From contig CALSLK010000037.1 in assembly GCA_943787175.1 (NCBI GenBank), positions 42,413 to 106,412 on the forward strand: a DNA stretch of 64,000 nucleotides. The letters run 5' to 3'. A program made the position numbers and the translations under genes. The DNA comes from an uncultured Alphaproteobacteria bacterium. Its GTDB lineage: Bacteria; Pseudomonadota; Alphaproteobacteria; SP197. Positions within the stretch are counted from its first letter, which is position 1. Every line of letters begins with the position of its first letter. Below are positions 50,452 to 60,174 of this stretch, one piece after another. The notes under the pieces were generated by a model. It did not search any database, was not told where the DNA came from, and was given only the letters and a program-made list of their open reading frames with translations.

Positions 50452-51647
50452 GTGAAGATTACCGATGTTAAGACCTTTGTCGTGGGCAATCCCCCGCCGC
50501 ATTTCGGAGGCAATTTCTTTGTCTTTGTGAAGCTCACCACCGATACCGGGATCGAGGGAATCGGCGAGGTCTATGCGGCCGCGTTTTCACCCCATGTCGT
50601 GGCTGCCATGACCGAGGACATCGCCGCAGCGTTGGGTCATCGGGCGCGAGCCGTTCCACATCGAGAGCCATGTGGCGCAACATGTACGGCAGTGGCTACG
50701 GCATGCGCCCGGAAATCTCGCTGCTGGCGGTGATGTCAGGCCTGGAGACAGCATGCTGGGACATCGTGGGCAAGGCGGTCGACAAGCCGGTTTATGAGCT
50801 GCTGGGTGGCCAGGTGCACGAGAAGCTGAGAAGTTACACCTATATCTATCCTGAAGAGGGCGACACAACGGACGTCTATGCTGATCCTGATCTGGCGGCA
50901 GAACGCGCCGCCAAATACGTATCGCAAGGTTTTACGGGTGTGAAGTTCGACCCCGCGGGTCCGTTTTCCGCGTTTGATCCGCGCCAACCGTCGCTGGAGC
51001 GCCTGGAGCTCTCCGAGACCTTTGCACGCAAGATCCGGGAGGCTGTCGGCACCAAGGCTGACCTGCTGTTTGGCACGCACGGCCAGTTCACACCATCGGG
51101 CGCCATTCGTCTGGCACGCAAGCTGGAGCCCTTTGACCCCCTGTGGTTCGAAGAGCCGACGCCTGCGGAAATGCCTGAGGAAATGGCCAAGGTTGCGCGC
51201 CAGACCTCCATTCCCATCGCTGCCGGGGAACGGCTGGCGACCAAATACGAATTTGCCCGTGTGCTGCAGACCGGTGCGGCGTCAATCCTGCAGATGGCGC
51301 TGGGACGTGTCGGCGGTCTGCTGGAAGGCAAGAAGATCGCCGGCATGGCCGAAGCCTACTATGCCCAGATTGCACCGCACCTTTATTGCGGGCCGGTTGA
51401 GGGCGCAGCCAACGCCCAGCTTGCGGCCTGCACGCCGAACTTCCTGATCCTGGAAAGTATCCAGCAATGGGGCGGCTTCCATAGCGAGATCCTGAAGAAA
51501 CCGATGCAGTGGGAAAGCGGTTTCGTCATTCCATCCAAGGAGCCGGGCATCGGCGTTGAGCTTGATGAAGAGGTCGCGCTGGCCAACCCCTATACGGGCG
51601 CGGAACTGCATCTGAATATGAGCGACAGCCCGGCCGATTTCGCGTGA
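50452..51647 (+). pseudogene. Mandelate racemase/muconate lactonizing enzyme family protein with two frameshifts
   Basis: The protein starts at GTG 50452 (KITDVKTFVVGNPPPHFGGN) and continues, after breaks near 50637 and 50668, as MWRNMYGSGYGMRPEISLLA to a stop at 51647. The catalytic barrel has VKFDP, a metal aspartate/glutamate series around FEEPTPAEMPEEMAKVARQT and IPIAAGERLATKYEFARVLQ, and the later ANAQLAACTPNFLILESIQQ. Joined, it is about 398 residues. The family dehydrates or racemises acid sugars and related acids. Its stop overlaps the next start (GTGA). Confidence 0.85.
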
Positions 51648-52885
51648 ACCTTGTCGCCGCCGACATTGCTGCCCTGGACCGTGACGATCCGCTGGCGGAG
51701 TTTCGTGAGCGTTTTGTCGTGCCCGATGGCCTGATCTATCTCGATGGCAATTCGTTGGGTGTCGCACCTGCATCGGTTGCTGGCGATCTCAGCCATGTCG
51801 TTGCTCAGGAATGGTCCCGCGATCTGATTGCAAGCTGGAACGGGGCAGGCTGGTTTGCTCTGCCACAGAGCCTGGGCAACCGGTTTGCGCCTTTGATTGG
51901 GGCAGATGAGGACGAGGTGGTGTTCTGTGACAACGTTTCGATCAACCTTTTCAAATGCCTGCATGCCGCACTCAACATGCGGCCAGACCGGAATGTCGTG
52001 GTGGCCGAACAGGGCGGCTTTCCGACGGACCTCTATATTGCCGATGGTGTGGAAGGCCAGCGTGCCGGCATGAACCTGCGCCTTGAAGGGCGTGACGGTG
52101 ATGCCCTGGAAGACCTGATCGATGAGAATGTCGCGGTCGTTCTGATCAACCATGTTGACTACAAATCTTCTGTGCGGCGTGACATGGCGGCCCTCACGAA
52201 GCTTGCCCAGGACAAGGGCGCGTTGGTGATCTGGGACCTGTGCCACAGTGCCGGTGTCATGCCGGTCGACCTCAACGGCTGCGGCTCGGACTTTGCTGTG
52301 GGATGCAGCTACAAATATCTCAATGCGGGGCCCGGAGCGCCGGCGTTCATCCATGTCGCCAAACGGCATCATGATGCCCTGCGCCAGCCCCTGACTGGCT
52401 GGTGGAGCCACGCCGACCCCTTTGCCTTTTCGCCTGATTACGAGCGCTCGCCGGGAATCAGGGCGATGCTGACGGGAACGCAACCGATCCTCTCCATGCG
52501 CGCCATTGTTGCGGCATTGGACGCGCTGGAAGGCGTTGATTTCCATGCCGTGCGCGCGAAGAGCCAGGCGCTGACTGATCTCTTCATTGCGCTGGTTGAG
52601 GAGCGCTGTTCCGGCCATGGCCTGGAACTCGCCACGCCGCGCGATGCCGCAATCCGGGGCAGCCATGTTTCGTGGAGTCACGAGAACGGTTACGCGATTT
52701 CACAGGCGCTGGTGGCGCGCGGTGTGGTCGGAGATTTCCGTGCGCCCGATATCATGCGGTTCGGCTTTGCACCGCTTTATCTGCGGTTTTCCGATGTTGC
52801 CGCAGCGGTTGATCAGCTGCGTGACATTCTCAAATCCGGTGCCTGGCGCGATCCGGCCTATGCGCAGCGATCGTTGGTGACCTGA
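51644..52885 (+). CDS. kynU: Kynureninase
   Basis: A 413-residue PLP enzyme. Kynureninase cleaves kynurenine or 3-hydroxykynurenine to an anthranilate and alanine. Matching blocks are IYLDGNSLGVAPASV, DLIASWNGAGWFALPQSLGN, the PLP-lysine segment FAVGCSYKYLNAGPGAPAFI, QPLTGWWSHADPFAF, and FRAPDIMRFGFAPLYLRF near the end. The GTG start overlaps the enolase-family stop (GTGA). No other tryptophan-degradation genes are adjacent. Its last 28 bases overlap the convergent EamA gene. Confidence 0.93.
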   Translation: MNLVAADIAALDRDDPLAEFRERFVVPDGLIYLDGNSLGVAPASVAGDLSHVVAQEWSRDLIASWNGAGWFALPQSLGNRFAPLIGADEDEVVFCDNVSINLFKCLHAALNMRPDRNVVVAEQGGFPTDLYIADGVEGQRAGMNLRLEGRDGDALEDLIDENVAVVLINHVDYKSSVRRDMAALTKLAQDKGALVIWDLCHSAGVMPVDLNGCGSDFAVGCSYKYLNAGPGAPAFIHVAKRHHDALRQPLTGWWSHADPFAFSPDYERSPGIRAMLTGTQPILSMRAIVAALDALEGVDFHAVRAKSQALTDLFIALVEERCSGHGLELATPRDAAIRGSHVSWSHENGYAISQALVARGVVGDFRAPDIMRFGFAPLYLRFSDVAAAVDQLRDILKSGAWRDPAYAQRSLVT

Positions 52886-53745
52886 GCGCGTTTGCGTTCC
52901 TGATGCAGGCCCCATGCGGCGTGCAGTGCCAGTGTTGCGATGACGATGGCTCCGCCGACAAAGGCCCACTCACCAGGATGTTCGCCAAGCCAGTACCAGA
53001 CCAGCAAGGGGCCCAGGACGGCTTCCAGCAGGACCAGCAGGCTGACCTCCGGGGCCGGGATGTAACGTGGCCCGATGAATTGCAGGGCGAACGAAAGCGG
53101 CAACATCAACAGGCCCATGACGAGCAGGATGCTGGTGTCCTCGATTGCGATTTCGTCGGGAGCCGAGAACGGAAGAGCGATAACTGCGGTTACAATGCCG
53201 CCAAAGATGACGGTGGGCACCATATCGACCAGCGCATGTTTGCGGATCAGCGTGAACGTAAGACCAGCCAGTGCGGCAGTTGCCAGCGCCATCAGATCGC
53301 CAAACAGACGCCCGGCACCCAGATCCGCGGCGACCAGAACCAGAACACCGATGCCCGTGCCTGCCATGGCGAACCAGGTGCGTGGCAGAACGGGTTCACG
53401 CAGCAATAGCCAGGAAAACAACGCGCCGAACATGCTTCCCGTTGCGATGATGAGCAGGGTGTTGGCTGCGGTCGTCGTTGTGATCGCGGTGACGAAGGTG
53501 ACGGTGGTGATGCCAAACAGGGTTCCGATCACAAGACCCCAACCGCCAACCGCCAGCAGAACGGAAATGAAACGACCGCGATGGATCGCCAACAACCCGA
53601 TGGCCAGCCCGATTGCCGAGAGGAGCCCGCGCCAGAATGTCAGCGTCCATGCATCCATCGAGACAAGCCGGATGAGCAGGGCATCAGGCGTAATGATGAG
53701 AATGGCCAGCGTGGTGAGCAGCAGGCCTTTTGCATGATCCGACAA
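52858..53745 (-). CDS. EamA/DMT family transporter
   Basis: A 295-residue ten-helix membrane protein of the drug/metabolite transporter superfamily. It includes MDAWTLTFWRGLLSAIGLAI, ITTTTAANTLLIIATGSMFG and the second-repeat segment PAPEVSLLVLLEAVLGPLLV. It is related to but distinct from the EamA protein at 33932-34816. It overlaps the kynureninase gene by 28 bases in convergent orientation, so 3' ends interlock. It may export an amino acid or an aromatic product. Confidence 0.92.
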   Translation of the reverse strand: MSDHAKGLLLTTLAILIITPDALLIRLVSMDAWTLTFWRGLLSAIGLAIGLLAIHRGRFISVLLAVGGWGLVIGTLFGITTVTFVTAITTTTAANTLLIIATGSMFGALFSWLLLREPVLPRTWFAMAGTGIGVLVLVAADLGAGRLFGDLMALATAALAGLTFTLIRKHALVDMVPTVIFGGIVTAVIALPFSAPDEIAIEDTSILLVMGLLMLPLSFALQFIGPRYIPAPEVSLLVLLEAVLGPLLVWYWLGEHPGEWAFVGGAIVIATLALHAAWGLHQERKRAQVTNDRCA

Positions 53746-53844
53746 GTCGCGGTCCCTTTTGAATCAAGGTCGTCTTATCGGCATAATCTTGCAGGCGATA
53801 CAAAAACGAACGCCGCAGGTTGGTGATGGAAAACTCTCAGGGTC

Positions 53845-53876
53845 AAAAAAAGGGCCGGCGATTGCTCGCCGGCCCC
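53845..53876 (-). terminator. Rho-independent terminator for the binding-protein gene
   Basis: On the minus strand a 9-base-pair G/C stem (GGCCGGCGA with TCGCCGGCC, four-base loop) is followed by a run of seven T. It starts about 20 bases after the stop of the substrate-binding protein gene. Confidence 0.88.
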
Positions 53877-53896
53877 AGGTAAAGGAATTTCCGCAC

Positions 53897-54988
53897 TCAC
53901 AGACCGGCGCGGACATCCTGATACACTGCCTCGTAAGCGGCTTCGAATTGCGGCTCCATGGCGGGATTGAAGATGGTGTTCGCCAACGCCTCTGCTGGAT
54001 TGCTGAACCCGAGCTGGTCCAGACGTTCCTGCGGGAGCAGGTCATAGGCTGCCAGATTGGCGCTGCCGTAACCGTAGTTGTCGATCAGCCAGGCGCCCGA
54101 TTCCGGTGAAACCCAAGCGTCGATATAGGTGTAGACGGCATCAAGGTCAGTGGCATCCTTGTGGATGATGAAGCCACTGCCCCAGGCAATGCTGCCCTCC
54201 TTGGGCGCCATGTAACCCACGGGAACGCCTTCGCTCTTGAGCGTGACGAAGGACTGGTTCCAGGAATAGGCCGCCACGACTTCGCCGCTGGCGATGGCCT
54301 GTTCCATCTGTGTCACGTCCGTCCAGTAGAAACGCGTGTTGTCGCGCTGCTTGGTCAGCATGGGCACGATCGATGCCAATTGCTCGTCCGACATGGTCCA
54401 GGGATTGTCGTAGCCCTTCACCAACCCGGCAATGACGCAGGTGATCCCGGAATCATCGTACCAGGCAAGGCGACCCGCGTACTCATCGTCGTAGAGGATC
54501 GACCAGCTGTTTTCGTTGAGGTAACTCTCATCGACCATGTCGGTGCGATAGATGAGTGAGGTATTGCCGTATTCCGCGGGGACGAAGTAGGGCACGCCGT
54601 CATTTACCGCGCCGTCGAGCGTGCGCATACGGGGCGCCAACGATTCCCAATTGGAAAGTCGGCTGGTATCGATCGGCTGGATCAGCCCGGCGTCATAGTA
54701 ACGCTTCAGCATGTAGCTGCCGGGGTGAATGAAATCAGGCGAGAAACCGTTGTGGATTTTCAGGAAGGTCTCGTCGTCGGTCGCGATGTAGTTGAACTCC
54801 GGCGGGCCGCCATACTTTTCGATGTAGCCGCCCATCAGTTCGGGCAGATCATAACCTGCCCAGGTGACGCCCATGATTTCACCCGCGGCTTTCGCCTGCT
54901 GCGCTATCATGGGCATGCTCACGACACTGACGCCCACGGCCGCCATGGCCTGCATCAGTTCACGCCGGTTCATATCGGAAACACGCAT
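53897..54988 (-). CDS. ABC transporter substrate-binding protein, spermidine/putrescine (PotD) type
   Basis: A 363-residue periplasmic binding protein. The N-terminus MNRRELMQAMAAVGVSVVSM is a twin-arginine-like signal; the ATG at 54973 may be the true start. The mature part shows the PotD fold sequence: GVTWAGYDLPELMGGYIEKY, HPGSYMLKRYYDAGLIQPID, VPYFVPAEYGNTSLIYRTDM and AIASGEVVAAYSWNQSF. It binds polyamines or a related cation. No permease or ATPase genes are beside it, so it is either an orphan or works with a transporter elsewhere. A strong terminator follows. Confidence 0.9.
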   Translation of the reverse strand: MRVSDMNRRELMQAMAAVGVSVVSMPMIAQQAKAAGEIMGVTWAGYDLPELMGGYIEKYGGPPEFNYIATDDETFLKIHNGFSPDFIHPGSYMLKRYYDAGLIQPIDTSRLSNWESLAPRMRTLDGAVNDGVPYFVPAEYGNTSLIYRTDMVDESYLNENSWSILYDDEYAGRLAWYDDSGITCVIAGLVKGYDNPWTMSDEQLASIVPMLTKQRDNTRFYWTDVTQMEQAIASGEVVAAYSWNQSFVTLKSEGVPVGYMAPKEGSIAWGSGFIIHKDATDLDAVYTYIDAWVSPESGAWLIDNYGYGSANLAAYDLLPQERLDQLGFSNPAEALANTIFNPAMEPQFEAAYEAVYQDVRAGL

Positions 54989-55155
54989 CGCAATTTCTCC
55001 CAGTTTTCCGCCGTTTGGGCGGAGATTTATTTAACCCATTAGAGCCGCGCTTGCCCTCTACGATAAAGAGAACAAATGTTCGGCTTCACGTGACTAGTTT
55101 ATCACGTCAAGGCTGGCAGCGGGATACTCCTGTACGATAGGTTGCCCAGGGGACA

Positions 55156-56352
55156 GTGGGGTTCGTGATTGTGACAGAGCGCGCGAGGGAGAGACTGCCG
55201 CTGGCGAGTCTTGCCGCAGTCATCGGCGGCCTGACGGTGGTGGCCATGACGGCCGGTTTCAACGCGCCGCTCTTTTCCACGCGCCTGGATGCGATGGGCT
55301 ACAGCGATCAGTTGATCGGTCTCAATGCTGCGGCCAATTCGATTGCGCCGTTCATCATGGCGCCGCTGGCACCGATGATCCTGGCGCGCTACGGCCTGGC
55401 GCGGGTCATGATCGTCTCGGGCGTGCTCGAAGCGCTGCTGTTTCTGGCTTGTATCGTAGTGCCGGGATTCTGGGGCTGGACCATCATCCGGTTGATGATG
55501 GGGTTCATTGCCGGAGTCAGTTGGGTTGCCGGAGAGGTCTGGATCACGCAGGCCGCGACCGATGCAACGCGGGGTCGGGTTCTGGCAATCTACAATTCTT
55601 CCTTCGGACTGGGAACGGCAGCCGGTCCGGCTCTTCTGACTTTTGCCGGTTATGCTGGCAACGCACCGTTTCTGCTGGCGGCCGGCTTGCTGACGCTTTC
55701 GGTCTTGCCCATCTTCTGGGCGAGGCGTCTGGCGCCTGCCATGGATGACGACGGCAACAGGCCGGGCATCCGCATGTTGGTGACACCCCTGCGGCGGGCG
55801 CCGGTTCCCATGATGCTGAACCTTTCCTATGCCCTGGTGTTCGTTGCCATCTGGACCTTCCTGCCGGTCTATGCCGTCGACACGGGTTACGATGTTGATC
55901 GCGCCTATCTGCAGCTTTCGATCTTTGCCATCGGTTCGATCGTACTGCAGCTCCCCATCGGCTGGCTCGTGGACCGCAGTGACAGCCGCCTGACCGGGCT
56001 TGCCCTGTTGGTCGCGACTCTGGTTCTGGTCGCGTTTCTGGAAACCTTCGTGCGCTGGCCAATCCTGGACTTTGCCTATTTCTTCCTTCTGGGCGGTATC
56101 TCCAGCGGGCTCTATGTCGTTGCGCTCACGATTATCGGCGCCAAATTCAAGGGTCCTGCGCTGGCGGGCGCTGTCACGGTCTACACTCTGATGTGGAGTC
56201 TGGGCGCGCTGGTTGGCCCGCCCATCGTCGGTGAGATCAACGATCACATCGGCCCGGCGGGACTGATGGTCTCGCTGATCCTCTTCACCGCCATCTTTGT
56301 CCCGTTTGTCGGGCGGGACTGGTGGCGCTCACGCGGTCAGGTCGACCCCTAA
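55156..56352 (+). CDS. MFS transporter
   Basis: A 398-residue major facilitator protein with about 12 helices. Segments include IRLMMGFIAGVSWVAGEVWI and NSSFGLGTAAGPALL in the first half and QLPIGWLVDRSDSRLTGLAL, a motif-A-like loop, in the second half. The start is GTG 55156; other GTG codons at 55165 and 55171 are possible. It converges on and overlaps the aldehyde dehydrogenase gene by four bases. The substrate is not predictable; similar proteins without a cluster are often sugar or drug exporters. Confidence 0.9.
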   Translation: MGFVIVTERARERLPLASLAAVIGGLTVVAMTAGFNAPLFSTRLDAMGYSDQLIGLNAAANSIAPFIMAPLAPMILARYGLARVMIVSGVLEALLFLACIVVPGFWGWTIIRLMMGFIAGVSWVAGEVWITQAATDATRGRVLAIYNSSFGLGTAAGPALLTFAGYAGNAPFLLAAGLLTLSVLPIFWARRLAPAMDDDGNRPGIRMLVTPLRRAPVPMMLNLSYALVFVAIWTFLPVYAVDTGYDVDRAYLQLSIFAIGSIVLQLPIGWLVDRSDSRLTGLALLVATLVLVAFLETFVRWPILDFAYFFLLGGISSGLYVVALTIIGAKFKGPALAGAVTVYTLMWSLGALVGPPIVGEINDHIGPAGLMVSLILFTAIFVPFVGRDWWRSRGQVDP

Positions 56353-57833
56353 CGCATGACGAAGGGATTACCCATGGGTTCGGGGGACGTGTTGATCCAG
56401 ATCGTCTTGGGCCGGGTGTAATCGTAGATCGCCTGGGCGCCGGATTCGCGGCCGTAACCGGAATCCTTGAAGCCGCCGAACTCTGCGATAGGAGAGACCA
56501 CGCGGTAGGTGTTGATCCAGACGATGCCTGCGCGAATCTGCTTCTGCACGCGCAATGCCCTGCCGATATCGGCCGTGAAGATGCCCGAGGCCAGGCCGTA
56601 TTTGGTGTCGTTGGCCTTGGCGATGACCTCGTCCTCATCCTTGAAACGCAGGACCGAGAGAACGGGACCGAACATCTCGGAATCAACGATCTCCATCTTC
56701 TGATCCGGGCATTCGACGATGGTGGGCTCATAGAACCAACCGGCATTGAGATGGGCCGGTTGCTTGCCGCCATGATGGACCGTGCCGCCCTGTTCGATAG
56801 CCCTGGCCACCTGGGTCTCGCAGGCGTTGAGCTGACCAAGGGTGCAGAGCGGGCCCATCTGGGTTTCCTCAGCCAATGGATCGCCAATCACGATCTTCTG
56901 GGTGCGGGCGGTCAGGTCGGCCAGGAACTTGTCGTGGATCTTCTCGTGGAGATAGATGCGGCTGCCTGCAACACAGCTTTGGCCCGAGGCGCCGAAGATA
57001 CTGGCCATGGAACCGTTGACCGCGCTTTCGAGATTGGCATCCTCGAACACAACGACCGGAGATTTTCCGCCCAGTTCCAGCGAAACCTCGGCAAAATTCT
57101 CGGCCGAGTTGCGCACGATGTGACGTGCGGTTTCTGGACCGCCGGTGAAGCTGATGCGCGCGACCAGGGGATGAGTCGTGAGTGTGCGGCCACAGGGCTC
57201 GCCAAAGCCGCTGACAATGTTGACGACGCCGGGCGGGAACCCTGCTTCCTCGATCAGGCGGCCGAACTCCAGCATGGCGGCGGATGCGTGTTCGCTGGCT
57301 TTGAGTACCACGGTGTTGCCCGCGGCAAGGGCAGGACCGATCTTCACAGCGACCAGGAAAAGCTGGCTGTTCCACGGCACCACAGCGGCGATGACGCCCA
57401 GAGGTTCGCGCGTGGTCATGGCCATCATGTCGGGCTTGTCGATGGGCAGAGTATCACCGGTGACCTTGTCGGCCAGGCCAGCGTAGAAGTGGAAGAACTC
57501 GGCGATGTACTTGGCCTGCCAGCGGGTTTCCTTGAACATCTTGCCGGTATCGACACATTCGGTGCGGCCCAGATCTTCGGATTTGTCGGCCAGCAGATCG
57601 CCCAGATTGCGCAACAGCTTGCCGCGCTGGCTGGGCAGCATGTTGGCCCAGGGCCCCTCGCTGAAGGCACGGTGCGCGGCTTTCACGGCGCGATCGACGT
57701 CCTGTTCTGTAGCGGCAGGAATCCTGGCCCAGGCCTGGCCCGTGGTCGGATTGATGCTTTCGAAGGTCGCGCCGTCGCCAGCATCAACCCAGTCGCCATC
57801 GATGAGCATCTGGTAGTTTGTGAGTTCCGACAT
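56349..57833 (-). CDS. Aldehyde dehydrogenase family protein (betaine-aldehyde/semialdehyde type)
   Basis: A 494-residue NAD(P)-dependent aldehyde dehydrogenase, with ATG 57833 preceded by GGAGG. The catalytic glutamate is in SLELGGKSPVVVFEDANL, the catalytic cysteine in GASGQSCVAGSRIYLHEK, and the cofactor site in ISFTGGPETARHI; AVVPWNSQLFLVAVKIGPAL is also typical. It is divergent from the DoeB-like gene with about 100 bases between. In the ectoine pathway the last step is an aldehyde dehydrogenase (DoeC), so this could fill that role, but a betaine aldehyde or other substrate is equally possible. Confidence 0.93.
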   Translation of the reverse strand: MSELTNYQMLIDGDWVDAGDGATFESINPTTGQAWARIPAATEQDVDRAVKAAHRAFSEGPWANMLPSQRGKLLRNLGDLLADKSEDLGRTECVDTGKMFKETRWQAKYIAEFFHFYAGLADKVTGDTLPIDKPDMMAMTTREPLGVIAAVVPWNSQLFLVAVKIGPALAAGNTVVLKASEHASAAMLEFGRLIEEAGFPPGVVNIVSGFGEPCGRTLTTHPLVARISFTGGPETARHIVRNSAENFAEVSLELGGKSPVVVFEDANLESAVNGSMASIFGASGQSCVAGSRIYLHEKIHDKFLADLTARTQKIVIGDPLAEETQMGPLCTLGQLNACETQVARAIEQGGTVHHGGKQPAHLNAGWFYEPTIVECPDQKMEIVDSEMFGPVLSVLRFKDEDEVIAKANDTKYGLASGIFTADIGRALRVQKQIRAGIVWINTYRVVSPIAEFGGFKDSGYGRESGAQAIYDYTRPKTIWINTSPEPMGNPFVMR

Positions 57834-57932
57834 GGGTTCCTCCCGGACTGACACTTGATCGCGCGCATTCAACTGGGCTTGCGCTGGAAACGCAACCGGT
57901 CAGAGTAAAGGATGAGAACTGGAGATGCATTC

Positions 57933-58967
57933 ATGGCTAGGAATCAACTGGACTGGCTGCAGCCCTGCTTCACCACGCAAGGCAAACACAGCGCCTGGAT
58001 TGAAGTGCCTGCAGGAAAGTCAGCTGAGCCGGTACGCCTGCCGATCACCGTCATCCACAAGGGGGAGGGGCCGCGCGTCCTGTTCACCGGCGGCAATCAC
58101 GGTGACGAATACGAAGGGCCGATCGCGATTCATCGCATGATTCGCGAGATGGAGGCCAAGGATCTGATCTGCGGCACGGTGATTCTGATGCCCGCTCTCA
58201 ATCCCCCTGCCGTGGAAGCCGGTACGCGTGTTTCGCCGATCGATGGGAAGAATCTCAATCGGGAGTTCCCGGGCAAGTCACGAGGCACGGTTACGCAGCG
58301 CATCGCGCACATGATCACGCAACACATTCTGCCCCATGCCGATGTGGTGCTGGACCTGCATGCCGGCGGCAAGACGAGCGACATCACGCCCAGCGTCATG
58401 ATCCACAAACTGCGCAGCAAGGAACGCATGGTGCGCACGCTGGGTGTCATGAAGGCATTCCGCGCGCCCGTGGGAATTCTGATCAAAGAGTTCGACAGCG
58501 AGGGCATGCTCGATACGACGGTCGAAAGGCTGGGCAAGATCTTTGGCTGCTGCGAACTGGGTGGCCTCGGCCGTGTCACGCCCGAGACAGTTGATGTCAC
58601 CTGGACGGGCATGAACAACGTGCTGAAACATCTGGGCATGATGAAGGGGCGCCTGCACACGCCGCAATGGCGCAACAAGCGGCGCTGTCGTGTGGTCGAG
58701 GCATTGTCTTTCAAGCGTTACCTGATGGCTCCGGTTGCTGGAATTTTCGAACCCTTTGTCGATATCGACGAGACTGTAAGGAAGGGTGAGCCTCTGGGGC
58801 GCATTCTTTCACTTGATGATCCCCTGGAAGAGCCCGTCATCTGCCGCTCACCTGCGGATGGCATCCTGTTTCAGCGCCACGCCTTCTGCCTGGTTGAGAC
58901 CGGTCGCAAGCTTGCTCTTGTGGCTGAGGAAACCGACCGCTGGGACGCGGTGGCCGATGCGAACTGA
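57933..58967 (+). CDS. doeB: Succinylglutamate desuccinylase/aspartoacylase family, DoeB/EutE-like deacetylase
   Basis: A 344-residue zinc amidohydrolase. Zinc ligands are H56 and E59 (GGNHGDEYEGP) and H143 (VVLDLHAGG); SPIDGKNLNREFPG is the substrate arginine region. The ATG at 57933 is chosen because GGAG lies eight bases upstream; another ATG is at 57912. DoeB removes the acetyl group from N-acetyl-diaminobutyrate in ectoine catabolism. The next gene is DoeA-like, which supports this assignment. The C-terminal barrel-sandwich domain (GEPLGRILSLDDPL) is also present as in EutE. Confidence 0.82.
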   Translation: MARNQLDWLQPCFTTQGKHSAWIEVPAGKSAEPVRLPITVIHKGEGPRVLFTGGNHGDEYEGPIAIHRMIREMEAKDLICGTVILMPALNPPAVEAGTRVSPIDGKNLNREFPGKSRGTVTQRIAHMITQHILPHADVVLDLHAGGKTSDITPSVMIHKLRSKERMVRTLGVMKAFRAPVGILIKEFDSEGMLDTTVERLGKIFGCCELGGLGRVTPETVDVTWTGMNNVLKHLGMMKGRLHTPQWRNKRRCRVVEALSFKRYLMAPVAGIFEPFVDIDETVRKGEPLGRILSLDDPLEEPVICRSPADGILFQRHAFCLVETGRKLALVAEETDRWDAVADAN

Positions 58968-58999
58968 TCACCTGAGCAACCCCCTGAACGGAGAACATC

Positions 59000-60154
59000 A
59001 TGGCTGCCTTTGAAATCTCGGAATATCGCGAACGCGTTCAACGCGTCAGCGCAAACATGCAGGAAGCAGGGATCGACACGTTGTTGGTGCTGTCGCAGGA
59101 CCACATGACCTATCTGACGGGATACGAAGGTGATTCCGATTATGTGCCCCAGGTCACGATCGTGCACGCCGGAGATACCGACCCGATCATCATCCTGCGT
59201 GAGATGGATCTCTATTGCGCCTATCCCACGGTCTATCTCGATGAGAGCCGTATCGAGTGTTACCCCGAAAATCACATCGGTACCCCCGAACGTTCACCGT
59301 GGGACGTGATCGGAAGGCGGGTTGCCGAGATTGCCGGTAGTGGGCGCATCGGTGTCGAATTTTCCTCTTCGAACTTTTCGTTCGCCGATCATCAGGCGTT
59401 GGTGCGTGTCCTGGGAGATCGTGCGTTGCTTGACGGCAGTAGAGTCGTGACGCGGGCCCGCACAAAGAAATCTGCAGCCGAACTGGCCTACATGCGCCAG
59501 TCGGCGACCATCGTGGACCGGGCGCTCACCAACGGGATCAATGAGATCGCTGAGGGCGTGCGCCAGTGTGATATTGCAGCACGCATTTCTCATGACCTGA
59601 TTGCCGGAACCCCCGATTGCGGCGGCGGCCCGATCAAGCCCGTCACGATGCCAACTGGCCCGGGTGTTGCCCAGGCACCGCATCTGAAATGGACCGATGC
59701 GCCTTACCGGGCAGGTGACCAGACAGACTTTGAGGTCGGTGCGTTTGTGCACCGCTACACTTGCGCCCTGTCGCGCACGGCGATCATCGGCGATCCGCCG
59801 CCACGCCTGCTGCAGGTTCATGATGCGGTGATGGACGGGTTTCACGCCGCCGAAGGGGCCATCCGCCCCGGCGCCACCTGTGGTGACGTGCACAGGGCCT
59901 TCACAAAAGCCTTTGCTCCCCATGGCGTGCGCAAGGAATCGCGGATTGGGTATTCCATCGGGCTTGAATGGTCGGATCTCTGTTTCAGTCTTCAGGATGA
60001 CGATGAAACCGTTCTGGAGACCGATTTCACGACGCACCTCATCATCGGCATCTGGGAGCGTGAAGACGCCTATGTCTTTTCTGAAACCATGCATGTTGGT
60101 GAGACCGGCGCACAGAGTTTCTCGTCCATGCCGCGCAAACTTTTCATTCGCTGA
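59000..60154 (+). CDS. doeA: M24 family ectoine hydrolase-like protein (DoeA/EutD type)
   Basis: A 384-residue creatinase-fold enzyme. The N-terminal domain has DHMTYLTGYEGDSDYVPQ and the catalytic part has DQTDFEVGAFVHRYTCALSR, KESRIGYSIGLEWSDL and the terminal MPRKLFIR. In the position of the second metal aspartate there is alanine (TCALSRT), and the HxxG histidine is replaced (RIGYSIG). That pattern is shared with ectoine hydrolase EutD/DoeA, which does not use metals. It opens the ectoine ring in the pathway. It lies 32 bases after the DoeB-like gene and 20 bases before a RidA gene. Confidence 0.78.
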   Translation: MAAFEISEYRERVQRVSANMQEAGIDTLLVLSQDHMTYLTGYEGDSDYVPQVTIVHAGDTDPIIILREMDLYCAYPTVYLDESRIECYPENHIGTPERSPWDVIGRRVAEIAGSGRIGVEFSSSNFSFADHQALVRVLGDRALLDGSRVVTRARTKKSAAELAYMRQSATIVDRALTNGINEIAEGVRQCDIAARISHDLIAGTPDCGGGPIKPVTMPTGPGVAQAPHLKWTDAPYRAGDQTDFEVGAFVHRYTCALSRTAIIGDPPPRLLQVHDAVMDGFHAAEGAIRPGATCGDVHRAFTKAFAPHGVRKESRIGYSIGLEWSDLCFSLQDDDETVLETDFTTHLIIGIWEREDAYVFSETMHVGETGAQSFSSMPRKLFIR

Positions 60155-60174
60155 TTGTAAACGGAGATAACGAG

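Noticed and set aside
56322..57851. A 509-codon open frame on the plus strand opposite the aldehyde dehydrogenase
   Set aside because: It has no family motifs and mirrors the codon phase of a strongly conserved gene on the other strand; such antisense frames are common in GC-rich DNA.
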